In this document: positions 51,865 to 60,987 of the stretch, one piece after another
How positions within the stretch are numbered: position 1 is the first letter of the stretch
How the letters are laid out: the number at the start of each line of letters is the position of its first letter
Assembly: GCF_001618425.1 (NCBI RefSeq)
Contig: NZ_BDCU01000041.1
Coordinates: forward strand, 62,001 to 126,000
Direction of reading: 5' to 3'
Source: Nocardia fusca NBRC 14340
GTDB taxonomy: Bacteria; Actinomycetota; Actinomycetes; Mycobacteriales; Mycobacteriaceae
DNA: 64,000 nt
Notes under the pieces: model-generated
Databases searched by the model: none
What the model was told of the DNA's origin: nothing
What the model saw: the letters and a program-made list of their open reading frames with translations, nothing else
Program-made: the position numbers and the translations under genes

Positions 51865-52434
51865 TCAGCGCGGCGCGCGGGTGACGGCACGGACCACGGT
51901 CGCGGCGATTTCCGCGTCGGTGAGACCGCTGTCCTGGATGAGCGCGTGCGAGAGCACGGTCCGGACCACGACCTCGGCCGCCAGGCGCGGCGGTAGCGCC
52001 AGGCGCCCGTCGTCGCGGCCGGCGATCAGCGGTTCGGCGACCGCGGCCACGGATTCGACCAGGTTCAGGTGCGCACCGCCGTGTGCGATGGCCACGGTGA
52101 GCAACCAGGCGGGTTCGTGTACCCGCAGATAGTTGAAGGCGCGGTGTTCCCGGAGGTAGCGCAGCGCGAACAACGTGGCGGCGCGGGCTGTCTCGCCGAC
52201 GCCGGCATCGAGGTCGAGCTCGGTGAACGCGGCGGCGACCATTTTCGCCACCTCGTGCCGCCCGACCGCGGAGACGAGCCCGTCCTTGTCCCCGAATTCC
52301 CGGTAGGCGGTGGCCCGGGAGACACCGGCCCGGGCGGCGACCGCGGTGTGGGTGAGGCCGTCGAGACCGCTCTCGCCGATCAGCTCGACCGCGGCGTCCA
52401 GCAGCGCGTCCGATGACCGGGTCGAGAAACTCAT
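51865..52434 (-). CDS. TetR-family regulator
   Basis: This 189-residue repressor has the helix-turn-helix in LLDAAVELIGESGLDGLTH and AAVAARAGVSRATAYREFGDKDGLV, residues 10-50. The C-terminal domain resembles those of regulators with small hydrophobic ligands. The ATG at 52434 follows AAAGGG. It is divergent from the fusion oxygenase gene, with a 36-base dyad in the gap; it probably represses both. Confidence 0.87.
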   Translation of the reverse strand: MSFSTRSSDALLDAAVELIGESGLDGLTHTAVAARAGVSRATAYREFGDKDGLVSAVGRHEVAKMVAAAFTELDLDAGVGETARAATLFALRYLREHRAFNYLRVHEPAWLLTVAIAHGGAHLNLVESVAAVAEPLIAGRDDGRLALPPRLAAEVVVRTVLSHALIQDSGLTDAEIAATVVRAVTRAPR

Positions 52435-52476
52435 GGCCCTTTCTACCCCGCGGTCGCACCGGCTTGCCACACCACC

Positions 52477-52512
52477 GGTACTGAGACTAATTTTGCAAAA
52501 AGTCTCAGTACC
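52477..52512. promoter_or_regulatory. 36-base dyad between TetR gene and fusion oxygenase
   Basis: GGTACTGAGACT (52477-52488) and AGTCTCAGTACC (52501-52512) are perfect 12-base complements. The 12-base spacer contains the palindrome TTTTGCAAAA, slightly off centre. A degenerate half-site, GGTACCGAGAC, follows near 52527-52537. It is probably the operator for both genes and may overlap their promoters. Confidence 0.72.
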
Positions 52513-52565
52513 GCGGCTTGGCCCCGAGGTACCGAGACCGCTGGACAACGATGTCGGAGGCGAAA

Positions 52566-55079
52566 ATGACCGGATATGCGGCAGCTCGACCGCCGGGGCG
52601 CGGGCGGGCCGTGGTGCTGGGCGCCAGTATGGGCGGCCTGCTGGCCGCCCGGGTGCTCAGTGAGAGCTTCGCCGAGGTCGTGGTGATCGAACGCGACGAT
52701 CTGTCCGCCCCGGGAGACCGGCAGGGAGTCCCCCAGGGCAGACATGTCCACGCGCTGCTGGCCCGCGGGCGGCAGATCCTCGAGGAACTGTTCCCGGGGC
52801 TCACCGCGCAACTGCTCGCCGACGGCGCGGTCGAATGCCGCTCGCTGACCGAGATGCGGATGACCGTCGCCGGACATACGCTGCGGCAATCCGATTCCGG
52901 GTATTCGCTGCTGCAGGCCAGTCGACCGTTTCTCGAGTGGCGGGTACGGGAGCGTGTCCGCGCGTTGCCCGGTGTCCGGCTGATCGACAACACCGCCGCG
53001 GAGCACCTGCTCACCGACGCGACACGGGACCGGGTCACCGGTGTGCGGGTCACCGGCCGCGATATCCCGGCGGATCTGGTGGTGAGCAGTACCGGCCGCC
53101 ACGGCCCTGTCGGTGATTGGCTGGCCGACCTGGGATACGAGCGCCCGGCGGAAGAGGGCGTGCGGATCGATATGAAGTACGCGAGCCGCTATCTGCGACT
53201 GCCCGCCGGCTCCGCGCCCGCGGACAAGGAGATCGTGATCGCGAACCAGAATCCGGCCCGGGGCCTGGCGCTGTTCGCGGTGGAGGACGAGCAGCACATC
53301 CTCACGCTGATCGGATACGGAAAAGACCATCCACCGACCGATCCGGACGGCTTCTGGCGCTTCGCGTCGTCGGTCGCGCCTGCCGACCTGCGGCCGGCGC
53401 TGCTCGACGCCGAACCCCTGACCGGGATCGCGACCTATCGATATCCCGCCAATCAACGCCGCCGCTACGAACGACTCGACCGGTTCCCGGCGGGACTGCT
53501 GATATTCGGAGACGCCGTCTGCAGCTTCAGTCCGGCCTTCGGCCAGGGTATGACGGTCTCGGCCCTGCAGGCGATGCGACTGCGCGCGGTACTCGCCGGC
53601 GGTGACCACGACCTGCCGCGGCGCTGGTTCCGGGCCGTGGCGGCCGCCATCGACGACGCCTGGGCGCTCACCGCCCTGTTCGATCTGGCCATGCCGCACG
53701 TGGATGCCGCCGGCCGGCCCGCGCTGCGCGCACTCGGCCCGGTGGCCGGCCTCGCCATGGCGGCCGGCGAGCGCGACGCGGCCATCGGCCGGCAGATCTC
53801 CCGTATCGCCGGCCTACTGGACCCGCCCACCGCGCTGCTGCGCCCGGATCTGCTGGCCCGGACCGCGCTCACCCTCGGCGGTATCGGTCTGCGGAACCTC
53901 CCCCGGCCGGGCGCGTCCCCGGCCGCGCTCGCGCTCGGTGGCCTCGGTCTGCGCGGCCTGTCCCGGCCGGGCGCGCGCCACGGCGCGCCGGGCCCGGCCG
54001 CTCGCTTCGATCCGCTGCCGCCCGGCCCGGCGCGCGGATTCCACCGGCTGACCGTGCGTTCGGTGGTTTACGACACTCCCGGCAGCGCGATCGTCGAGTT
54101 CGAGGTGCCCGCCCGGCTGCGGTCCCGGTTCGAGTTCGCCGCGGGCCAGCACGTGGTGATCCGCGGCAGCCACGACGGCGAGCCGATCCGTCGCAGCTAT
54201 TCGCTGTGCGACGAGGCGGGGTCGGACCGGGTGCGGATCGCAGTGCGGCGCCACGAGCGCGGCGCGTTCAGTTCCCATGTGTTCGAGCGCCGGATCACCG
54301 GTACCGCGCTCTACGTCTCCGAGCCGGCCGGGACCTTCACCCCCGACCTGGATCCCACGGCCCGGCACCGGTACGCGGCCATCGCGGCGGGCAGCGGTAT
54401 CACCCCGATCGTCTCGATCGTCGCCACCGTGCTCGCGGCCGAGCCGTACAGCACCGTCACCCTGCACTACGGCAGCCGCGACCATACGCACATCATGCTC
54501 GCCGCGCGGATACGGGAGCTGATGGACCGCGATCCCGGGCGCCTGCGCGTCGTCCACCACCTGTCCCGGCAGCGCGCCGGACTACGGCCGGACCCGCAGG
54601 GCCCGGGCCACCGGTACCGCCGGATCGACCCGATCGAGATCGCCCGCACCGATGCCGACCGATGGTTCCTCTGCGGGCCGAAAGCCCTGGTGGCCGCTAC
54701 GGTCACGGCCCTGCGCGCCCGCGGCGTGGACCGGTCGCGGATCCGCACGGAGCTGTTCGAGACCCGGGCACCCCGGCCACCTCGGACGAGCGGGACGTCC
54801 AGCCGGGTCACCCTCACCGGATACGGTGAGCCGCTGGAATTCGCGATGCCGCGGGAGCATACGATCCTGGACGCGGCCCTCACCCGGCGCGAGGACCTGC
54901 CCTACTCCTGTCTCGGCGGCTCCTGCGGCACCTGCCTCGCCACGCTCGAGAGCGGAGAGGTCGAGATGGATACCGATCCGCTGTCGGCGCTGACCGCCGC
55001 CGACCGCACCGCCGGCCGGATCCTCCCGTGCCTGGCCCGGCCGGTCACCCCGGACGTGACCCTGCGCTTCGGCGGGTAA
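52566..55079 (+). CDS. FAD monooxygenase fused to a ferredoxin-reductase module
   Basis: This 837-residue fusion has an N-terminal part (1-430) that is a FAD-dependent monooxygenase/halogenase-like oxidoreductase with GASMGG at 19-24 and GDAVCSFSPAFGQGM. A linker carries two copies of an LGGLGLR-LSRPGA-like segment. From about 505 there is a PaaE-type reductase: FAD motif RSYSLC, NAD motif GSGITPI, and a plant-type 2Fe-2S cluster (CLGGSCGTC plus a distal Cys) in the last ~85 residues. The reductase probably feeds electrons from NAD(P)H to the oxidase, a self-contained unit. The ATG at 52566 follows GGAGG. The substrate is unknown. Confidence 0.85.
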   Translation: MTGYAAARPPGRGRAVVLGASMGGLLAARVLSESFAEVVVIERDDLSAPGDRQGVPQGRHVHALLARGRQILEELFPGLTAQLLADGAVECRSLTEMRMTVAGHTLRQSDSGYSLLQASRPFLEWRVRERVRALPGVRLIDNTAAEHLLTDATRDRVTGVRVTGRDIPADLVVSSTGRHGPVGDWLADLGYERPAEEGVRIDMKYASRYLRLPAGSAPADKEIVIANQNPARGLALFAVEDEQHILTLIGYGKDHPPTDPDGFWRFASSVAPADLRPALLDAEPLTGIATYRYPANQRRRYERLDRFPAGLLIFGDAVCSFSPAFGQGMTVSALQAMRLRAVLAGGDHDLPRRWFRAVAAAIDDAWALTALFDLAMPHVDAAGRPALRALGPVAGLAMAAGERDAAIGRQISRIAGLLDPPTALLRPDLLARTALTLGGIGLRNLPRPGASPAALALGGLGLRGLSRPGARHGAPGPAARFDPLPPGPARGFHRLTVRSVVYDTPGSAIVEFEVPARLRSRFEFAAGQHVVIRGSHDGEPIRRSYSLCDEAGSDRVRIAVRRHERGAFSSHVFERRITGTALYVSEPAGTFTPDLDPTARHRYAAIAAGSGITPIVSIVATVLAAEPYSTVTLHYGSRDHTHIMLAARIRELMDRDPGRLRVVHHLSRQRAGLRPDPQGPGHRYRRIDPIEIARTDADRWFLCGPKALVAATVTALRARGVDRSRIRTELFETRAPRPPRTSGTSSRVTLTGYGEPLEFAMPREHTILDAALTRREDLPYSCLGGSCGTCLATLESGEVEMDTDPLSALTAADRTAGRILPCLARPVTPDVTLRFGG

Positions 55080-55184
55080 CCGCGTCTGCCACGCGACCGG
55101 CGCGGATCGCCGGGGCCCCGACCGCACACCGGCGCATTCGCTCCCGGCGATCACCGAGATGGCCGCTGCCACGGCGCCGATCCG

Positions 55185-55205
55185 CGCACCCGGATACCGG
55201 GTGCG
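55185..55205. terminator. Short hairpin between convergent genes
   Basis: CGCACCCGG and CCGGGTGCG are perfect 9-base complements around ATA. The hairpin lies 5 bases beyond the beta-lactamase stop and about 105 bases after the fusion oxygenase stop. It is probably a terminator for the beta-lactamase. Confidence 0.5.
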
Positions 55206-55209
55206 GAAC

Positions 55210-56154
55210 TCACTGCGACATGGCGCCCAGCACCGCGGCCGTCGCGTCGGCGACCGCGGCATCGGCGCCCGCCGCCATCGGATACCCCGTGGTGGAGCGA
55301 CTGAAGACGACCAGCACCAATGAGCTGCCGGTGGGGCTCCACACCACACCGGCGTCGTTTGCTGTGCCGTAGGCGCCACTGCCGGTCTTGTCGGCCGCCA
55401 CCCAGCCGACCGGAAGACCCGCGCGCAGGCGCTGGCGTGAGGTGACGCTCGACCGCATCCAGCTGGTGAGCATGCGCCGATATTCGGTGCTCAGGCCGTC
55501 ACCGAGGATCAGTTTCCGATAGCCGGCGGCGAGCGCGGACGCGGTACCGGTGTCGCGGGGATCACCGGCCCGCGCCTCGTTGAGCTCCGGCTCCCACCGA
55601 TCCAACCGGGTCTGTGAGTCGTCGACCGAACGCGCGAACCGGGTGACGGCACCGGGCCCGCCGAGCCGGCGCAGCAGCAGATTCGCCGCCGTATTGTCGC
55701 TGCGCACCAGCGCGGCCCGGCTCAGCTCGTAATAGCTCATGAGCTCGCCGACGTGATCGCTGACGACCGGCGAGCTCATCACGATGTCCTGCCGGGTTAT
55801 CGGCACCTTGTCGTTGAGATCCAGCTCCTTGCGCTCGGCGAGCCGCAGAATCGCGGCCACCGCGTACACCTTGAAGGTGGAGCACAGCGCGAATCGATCG
55901 TCGGCGTTCCACTCGAAAGTCCGCCCACCCCGGGTATCGACCGCGGCGATCCCGAAGAGCACATTGTATTTCGCCTGCAGCGTCATCAGCGTATTGCTCA
56001 GGTCCACGGTTTTCTGCTCGACCGTGGGGGGAGCGGCCGGTGTGCCGGTATCGGCACCCCCGCAGGCGACGGCGGACAGGGCGACCGCGGTCAGGACGAG
56101 GGCCAGTGATCGCCGACTCGCCGGGATTCGGTATGCGGATCGGTTCGGTTTCAC
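55210..56154 (-). CDS. Class A beta-lactamase lipoprotein
   Basis: This 314-residue secreted beta-lactamase has all class A elements: CSTFK (Ser70, Lys73 in Ambler numbering), SDN (130-132), EPELNEA with Glu166, and DKTGSG (Lys234). The lipobox VAC suggests a lipoprotein anchored outside the cell. It resembles Nocardia class A enzymes such as AST-1 and FAR-1. GTG 56154 is chosen as it gives a standard signal peptide; ATG 56208 is possible. It is divergent from a LysR gene across about 160 bases, which could regulate it. Confidence 0.88.
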   Translation of the reverse strand: MKPNRSAYRIPASRRSLALVLTAVALSAVACGGADTGTPAAPPTVEQKTVDLSNTLMTLQAKYNVLFGIAAVDTRGGRTFEWNADDRFALCSTFKVYAVAAILRLAERKELDLNDKVPITRQDIVMSSPVVSDHVGELMSYYELSRAALVRSDNTAANLLLRRLGGPGAVTRFARSVDDSQTRLDRWEPELNEARAGDPRDTGTASALAAGYRKLILGDGLSTEYRRMLTSWMRSSVTSRQRLRAGLPVGWVAADKTGSGAYGTANDAGVVWSPTGSSLVLVVFSRSTTGYPMAAGADAAVADATAAVLGAMSQ

Positions 56155-56317
56155 CCCCGCAGCAGACACCGGCCGAACGGCCGCCGCCAATATCCGACAC
56201 TCCCGCATACCAGTCGCATTTGATATGTATGCAGGTGGAGTCCGGTTTCATTGCTCGAAACGGCCCGGGAATCCGCAGTTCGGAAGCGGTTCTCCGGGTC
56301 GCTGGTTCAATATCGCT

Positions 56318-57193
56318 ATGGACCTGATCCGACACCTCGGCTATTTCGTCGCGATCGCCGACGAAGGCCATTTCGGGCGGGCCGCCACCGTACTGGATAT
56401 GACGCAGCCGCCGCTCTCCCAGGGCTTGCGGCGGCTGGAGAACCGGTTGGGCGTCGAGCTGGTGCACCGCACCCGGCAGGGAGCGGTGCTCACGGCGGCC
56501 GGCCGGCAACTGCTGCCCCGGGCCCGGTTGCTGGTCGACGACGCGGAAAGGCTGCTCGCCGAAGCACAGCGGATAGCCCGCACCCGCGGCACCGTGCACT
56601 GGGGCGCCACCTCCGCCCTGCCCGACCGGATCGTCACCGCCTGCGTCACCGCGCTGCGGACCGGAAATACCTCCGGCGAAGCGGTTTCCACCGATACGGG
56701 TACGACGGTGGATCTGGTGGCGGCCGTCCGGTCCGGGCTGTGCGATCTGGCGGTGATCGAGCATCCGGCGCTGGTGGACGGGGTGGAGGCCCGGTCGGTG
56801 GTGAAACTCCCGCGCTGGATCGTCGTCCCGGCCGATCACCGCAGCGCGGCCACCGAACGCCCCACCTTCCCCATGCTGGCCGATCTGACCCACGCCGCGT
56901 ATCCCCGGGCCGCGAATCCCCCGGCCGCCGATACCGTCCGCGACCTCTTACGCGAACGCGGCCTGGACGCGCAGACGGTCACCGTCCACGACGACCGCGC
57001 GGTGCTCGCCGCCGTCGCCGCGGGCGCGAGTTTCGGACTGACCACCACACCGCCCTCCGATATCCCGGGCGTCTCCTGGCTGCGGATGGCCCCGCAGGCG
57101 GTGGCGTTGCGCTGCCGGGTGATCCACCGGGCCGGTGCGGAGGACCAGGCGAACGCCGTCGACCGGGTGCTCTACCGGGAGCGCCTGCGATGA
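56318..57193 (+). CDS. LysR-family regulator
   Basis: This 291-residue regulator has the classic N-terminal winged helix (LIRHLGYFVAIADEGHFGRAA, LDMTQPPLSQGLRRLENRLG, RTRQGAVLTAAG) and a periplasmic-binding-like ligand domain. The ATG at 56318 starts the family motif MDLIRHL. Its stop overlaps the start of a serine-hydrolase gene (ATGA). LysR proteins controlling beta-lactamases are known in other bacteria (AmpR), so regulation of either flanking lactamase-like gene is plausible. Confidence 0.88.
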   Translation: MDLIRHLGYFVAIADEGHFGRAATVLDMTQPPLSQGLRRLENRLGVELVHRTRQGAVLTAAGRQLLPRARLLVDDAERLLAEAQRIARTRGTVHWGATSALPDRIVTACVTALRTGNTSGEAVSTDTGTTVDLVAAVRSGLCDLAVIEHPALVDGVEARSVVKLPRWIVVPADHRSAATERPTFPMLADLTHAAYPRAANPPAADTVRDLLRERGLDAQTVTVHDDRAVLAAVAAGASFGLTTTPPSDIPGVSWLRMAPQAVALRCRVIHRAGAEDQANAVDRVLYRERLR

Positions 57194-58086
57194 CCACGGC
57201 CGAGCGGATCCGGGCGGTGTTCGCCGATGCCGGATGCACCGGACGGCTGCACGCCCGCCGCTGCGACGGCAGCGACGCGGAGGTCTCCATCGGGGGGACC
57301 GAGCGGGTGGTCACCGCCTCCGTGTACAAGCTCCCCCTGCTGCTCGCGTACTGCCGCGCCGTGGACGCCGGTCGCCTGGACCCGCTGGCGCGGCTCACGC
57401 TCATTCCGTCGGAATGCACACCCGGCCCCACCGGGATCTCCGCCCTGCACGATCCGGTCACCATGAGCCGGCGCGATCTGGCGACCTCCATGATGACCGT
57501 CTCCGACAACGCGGCCGCGGATCTGCTGCTCGGCGAAATCGGGCTGGCCGCGATACACGAGTTGCTGGAATCGCTGGGATTGGAGCTGACCCGGCTGGTC
57601 GGCGGCACCGCCGATATCCAGCGCAGCCTGGTGCGCGATACCGACACCCACGGTACGGCCGAGGCGTTCACCGCCCTGGCCGACAACGACGAGGCCTGGA
57701 CGGTCTCCGCCTACGACCCCGCGTATACGAGCGCGACCACGCCGGAGGAGATGACCCGGCTGCTGGGCGCGCTCTGGCGCGGGGAGGTGCTGTCGGGCGA
57801 ACAAACCGATTTCGCCCGGGCGGTCATGCGCCGCCAGGTCTGGCCGCACCGGATCGCGGCCGGATTCCCACATCGCGGGGTGGCGGTGGCCGGGAAGACG
57901 GGCACGATCGGCATCATCCGCAACGAGGTCGCCGTGGTGGAGTTCCCGGGCGAACATCCGGTCGCGGTGGCCGTTTTCACCCGGGCCGCCCGCGCCGACC
58001 CCGCTCTCCCGGCCGTGGACGCCGCGATCGCCGAGGCCGCGCGGATCGCGGTGACCGAGTTGCGCCGGGCACTGCCCACGGTGTGA
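57190..58086 (+). CDS. Class A beta-lactamase-related serine hydrolase
   Basis: This 298-residue hydrolase has the serine-lactamase fold: SVYK at 44-47 (Ser and Lys), SDN in MMTVSDNAAADLLL, and GKTGT near the C-terminus. No signal peptide is present, so it should stay in the cytoplasm. No clear Glu166-containing omega loop is seen (GGTADIQRS in that place), so it may not hydrolyse beta-lactams well. It is translationally coupled to the LysR gene. It may be an amidase or esterase for a compound sensed by that regulator. Confidence 0.78.
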   Translation: MTTAERIRAVFADAGCTGRLHARRCDGSDAEVSIGGTERVVTASVYKLPLLLAYCRAVDAGRLDPLARLTLIPSECTPGPTGISALHDPVTMSRRDLATSMMTVSDNAAADLLLGEIGLAAIHELLESLGLELTRLVGGTADIQRSLVRDTDTHGTAEAFTALADNDEAWTVSAYDPAYTSATTPEEMTRLLGALWRGEVLSGEQTDFARAVMRRQVWPHRIAAGFPHRGVAVAGKTGTIGIIRNEVAVVEFPGEHPVAVAVFTRAARADPALPAVDAAIAEAARIAVTELRRALPTV

Positions 58087-58194
58087 GCGAGCGGCGGATC
58101 GTGACCGGAATCCCTCACCCCCGACCGGGCCGGACAGTGAATCGGTCCGGGCGCAGGGCTTCCCGGAGCCGCCTGCGATGACCGTTCCCGCGGG

Positions 58195-58623
58195 TCATTC
58201 CCCGGTGACGAGCAGCTCCGCCCGATAGTCCCCGCCCGGAACCGGTCCGCTCGCCGTCGGCGCCGGCCGGAGCGCGACCAGTTCGATCCGGTACCGGCCC
58301 ACGGTCACCCCGGTGGAGAATCGCTGATTCGTATGGAGTTCGTGCCGGGAACGCGGTGCGGCGACGGTCACTGCGGTGACCACCGTCGCGTCGCCTTCCC
58401 AGACACACGCGGTCCCGGCCGGGCACCGGCTGTCGGCGGGAACCTCCTCGAACGAGACCGTCAACCGGTCGTCGTCCAGCCGGGCGGTTCCACCCGGTGC
58501 CAGCGTGAACTCGGTACCGAGTTCAGGGGAAACCGGAGGCGGCTCGGCCGACGCACCGCATCCCGCCGCGGCCGCCAGGATCCCGGCCACGACTGCCCAT
58601 CGGCCGATTCGCTTGGCACGCAT
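58195..58623 (-). CDS. Hypothetical lipoprotein
   Basis: This 142-residue protein has a signal peptide (GRWAVVAGILAAAAGC) with lipobox AAGC. A mature beta-rich domain carries SRCPAGTACVWEGDATV, a possible disulfide pair, and HELHTNQRFSTG. The motif CPxxxxCVWxG occurs in several small secreted proteins of unknown function. It converges on the serine hydrolase gene. No function can be given. Confidence 0.68.
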   Translation of the reverse strand: MRAKRIGRWAVVAGILAAAAGCGASAEPPPVSPELGTEFTLAPGGTARLDDDRLTVSFEEVPADSRCPAGTACVWEGDATVVTAVTVAAPRSRHELHTNQRFSTGVTVGRYRIELVALRPAPTASGPVPGGDYRAELLVTGE

Positions 58624-58817
58624 GGCAGCCGATCATCGCACAACACCGGAACCCGGCGGCGGCATACCGGGAGCATTCGACAAGCGCTCCGGATCACTGC
58701 GGATATGTCGACGCAGCGGGAGCCGTTCCGACACCGTGCCCCTGCCTGCACATATGCGAGCGGCCCGGGCGGCAGTCTCGCCGTCCGGGCGCGTCCACGG
58801 CCGCGGAATCGGCTCGA

Positions 58818-59654
58818 CTATTTCAGCATCGACCCGCAGTCCACGGGCAGCGTCACACCCGTGAGATAGCGGGCTTCGTCGGAGGACAGGTACAGCACCG
58901 CGTTGCTGATATCGATCGGGTCCACCCACGGCACCGGCAGGGTGTGGAACAGCTGGCAGATCGGCGCCATATCGTCGGCGGTCGGGTTCTCCAGATCCGG
59001 GCGGAACATCTTGAAGGTCTTCTCGTTCATGATCATCGCGGTGCTCACGTGCGTCGGGTGCACCGAGTTGACCCGGATATTGTGCTGTCCGAGTTCCACG
59101 GCGAAGGCCCGCATCAGGCCGACCACACCGTGTTTGGCGGAGACGTAGTGCCCGGTCTGCGGGTAGGCCTTGAGACCACCGACCGAGCTGGTGAGCACGA
59201 TCGAACCGCCACGGCCACCTTCCAGGATGTGGGGGACGCCGGCCTTCACCGATTTCCACACACCGCTGAGGTTGACGTCGATCATGTCCTGCCAGACCTC
59301 TTCGTCGGTCTCGGCCAGCGTATCGCCGCCGCTGGCGATACCGGCGTTGGCGACGATGATGTCGAGCCGGCCCAGCGTGCCGACCGCCTCGGCGAGCGCG
59401 GCTTTCAGGGCGGCCGAATCCCGCACGTCGACCTCGGCGGTGACGACCCTGCGGCCGGTGGCCTTGACCAGCTCCTCGGTTTCGACGAGATCGTCCGGTG
59501 TGGCCAGCGGGATCTCGACGGTGTCGATCGGTTTACAGATATCGATGGCGATGATGTCGGCGCCCTCTTCGGCCAGCCGCACCGCGTGGCTGCGGCCCTG
59601 GCCGCGGGCCGCACCGGTGATGAAGGCGACCTTGCCCTCGACCCGTCCGGTCAT
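58818..59654 (-). CDS. Mycofactocin-coupled SDR-family oxidoreductase
   Basis: This 278-residue SDR has the family start GKVAFITGAARGQGRSHAVRLAEEGADIIAID. The insert after it (KPIDTVEIPLATPDDLVETEELV) is characteristic of mycofactocin-system SDRs that hold NAD tightly and use mycofactocin as external electron acceptor. The catalytic SSVGGLKAYPQTGHYVSAK is intact. The ATG at 59654 is 64 bases after the P450 stop; the two probably form an operon in which the P450 product alcohol is oxidised. Confidence 0.9.
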   Translation of the reverse strand: MTGRVEGKVAFITGAARGQGRSHAVRLAEEGADIIAIDICKPIDTVEIPLATPDDLVETEELVKATGRRVVTAEVDVRDSAALKAALAEAVGTLGRLDIIVANAGIASGGDTLAETDEEVWQDMIDVNLSGVWKSVKAGVPHILEGGRGGSIVLTSSVGGLKAYPQTGHYVSAKHGVVGLMRAFAVELGQHNIRVNSVHPTHVSTAMIMNEKTFKMFRPDLENPTADDMAPICQLFHTLPVPWVDPIDISNAVLYLSSDEARYLTGVTLPVDCGSMLK

Positions 59655-59718
59655 GACTTCCTCTTTTCCTCGTTCCGGCCGCGGTGACCGGCCGGATTCT
59701 GGTGCCTGAGTGGCTCTT

Positions 59719-60987
59719 TCAGGACTTCGGGGTGTAAGTGATGTGCAGGTCGGTCAGGCCGCGCAGAATGAATGTCGGCTCGAAGTCGAAGGTCGGATTG
59801 TCGAGTGAACCGTGCTTCTCCGGGTCGATCCGGATGTCGAGCATCCGGTCCAGGATCCGTTCCAGCGAGACCCGGCCCTCGACGCGGGCCAGCGGACTGC
59901 CCGGGCAGGTGTGCACTCCCCGGCCGAAAGCCATGTGCTCTCGGAAATTCGGACGGTCGAGATCGAATTCGTGCGGATTGGTGAACCGCCGCGGGTCGCG
60001 ATTGGCCGCGCCCGGGCAGACCATCACCAGCGAACCCGCTTCCAGCGCGACGTCGCCGATCTCCACCGGTTTCTTCGCCAGCCGGAAACCGCTCTTCACC
60101 GGCGCCTGCATCCGCAGCGTCTCCTCGATGAACACCGGGATACGGCTGCGGTCGGCGCGCAACGCGTCCTGCAGATCGGGGCGGGTGGCCATGAACTGCA
60201 TGGCGCTGCCGAGCAGTTTCGCGGTGGTCTCCTGACCGGCGCCGAAGAGGAATGTCGCGGTGCGCACCACCTCGATCACCTCGGGTGTCGATCCGTCGGG
60301 ATACTTCGCCTGGGCCAGCGAGGTCAGCACATCGTCGCGCGGGTTCGAGCGCCGGTCGGAGATGAGTTCACCGAACAGGTTGTCCAGCCATTCCAGCGGA
60401 TTGACCGGCACGATTTCCTTGTCGATCGAACCCACCGTGGGCCCGCCGGCCAGGTTGATGCGCAGTTCATCGTGGTATTCCTCCGGCACCCCCAGCAGGT
60501 CGGCGATCACGAGCAGCGTGAAGACCTTGGCGTAGGCGGAGAGGAATTCGCATCTGCCGGCGTCGATGAATTCGTCGAGTTGTCTGTCGGCGAGTTTCCA
60601 CATGAACTCCTCGTTCTCCTTCAGCCGGGAGGGAACGAGCAGTTTGTTGAGCAGCGAGCGGGCGGCGGTGTGGTCGGGCGGATCCATGGTGACCATGTGC
60701 TCGTGCATCGGCAGTTGTTCGCGGTGCGCGGCGATCTGGCCGGTGATGTCGTCGCCCTCGGGGGTGAAGGGCAGCGGCGGGAAGGGACCGCCGACGGCGA
60801 TGCACGAGGAGAAGGTGTCGGAATCGCGGAGGACGTCGATGGCTTCCTCGTAGCCGGTGACCGCCCAGACACCGTAGTTGGGTTCCCGGGTCACCGGGCA
60901 TTTGGCGCGCAGATGGTCGTAGTACGGATGCGGGTCGGGTACCAGCGCGGGATCGGTGAAGTAGTCGACCGTATCGAAATCGGTCAC
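59719..60987 (-). CDS. Cytochrome P450
   Basis: This 422-residue bacterial P450 has the I-helix AGQETT, the K-helix EETLR and the heme-binding FGRGVHTCPGSPLAR, all intact. The sequence MEHMVTMDPPDHTAARSLLNKL-like block (MVTMDPPDHTAARSLLN) is typical of actinobacterial alkyl- or terpenoid-hydroxylating families. No ferredoxin gene is adjacent. The ATG at 60987 has AGGAGG upstream. First gene of the P450/SDR pair. Confidence 0.92.
   Translation of the reverse strand: MTDFDTVDYFTDPALVPDPHPYYDHLRAKCPVTREPNYGVWAVTGYEEAIDVLRDSDTFSSCIAVGGPFPPLPFTPEGDDITGQIAAHREQLPMHEHMVTMDPPDHTAARSLLNKLLVPSRLKENEEFMWKLADRQLDEFIDAGRCEFLSAYAKVFTLLVIADLLGVPEEYHDELRINLAGGPTVGSIDKEIVPVNPLEWLDNLFGELISDRRSNPRDDVLTSLAQAKYPDGSTPEVIEVVRTATFLFGAGQETTAKLLGSAMQFMATRPDLQDALRADRSRIPVFIEETLRMQAPVKSGFRLAKKPVEIGDVALEAGSLVMVCPGAANRDPRRFTNPHEFDLDRPNFREHMAFGRGVHTCPGSPLARVEGRVSLERILDRMLDIRIDPEKHGSLDNPTFDFEPTFILRGLTDLHITYTPKS

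Noticed and set aside
53873..53975. Tandem repeat as a CRISPR-like or satellite array
   Set aside because: Only two imperfect copies within a coding linker; it is a protein-level duplication.
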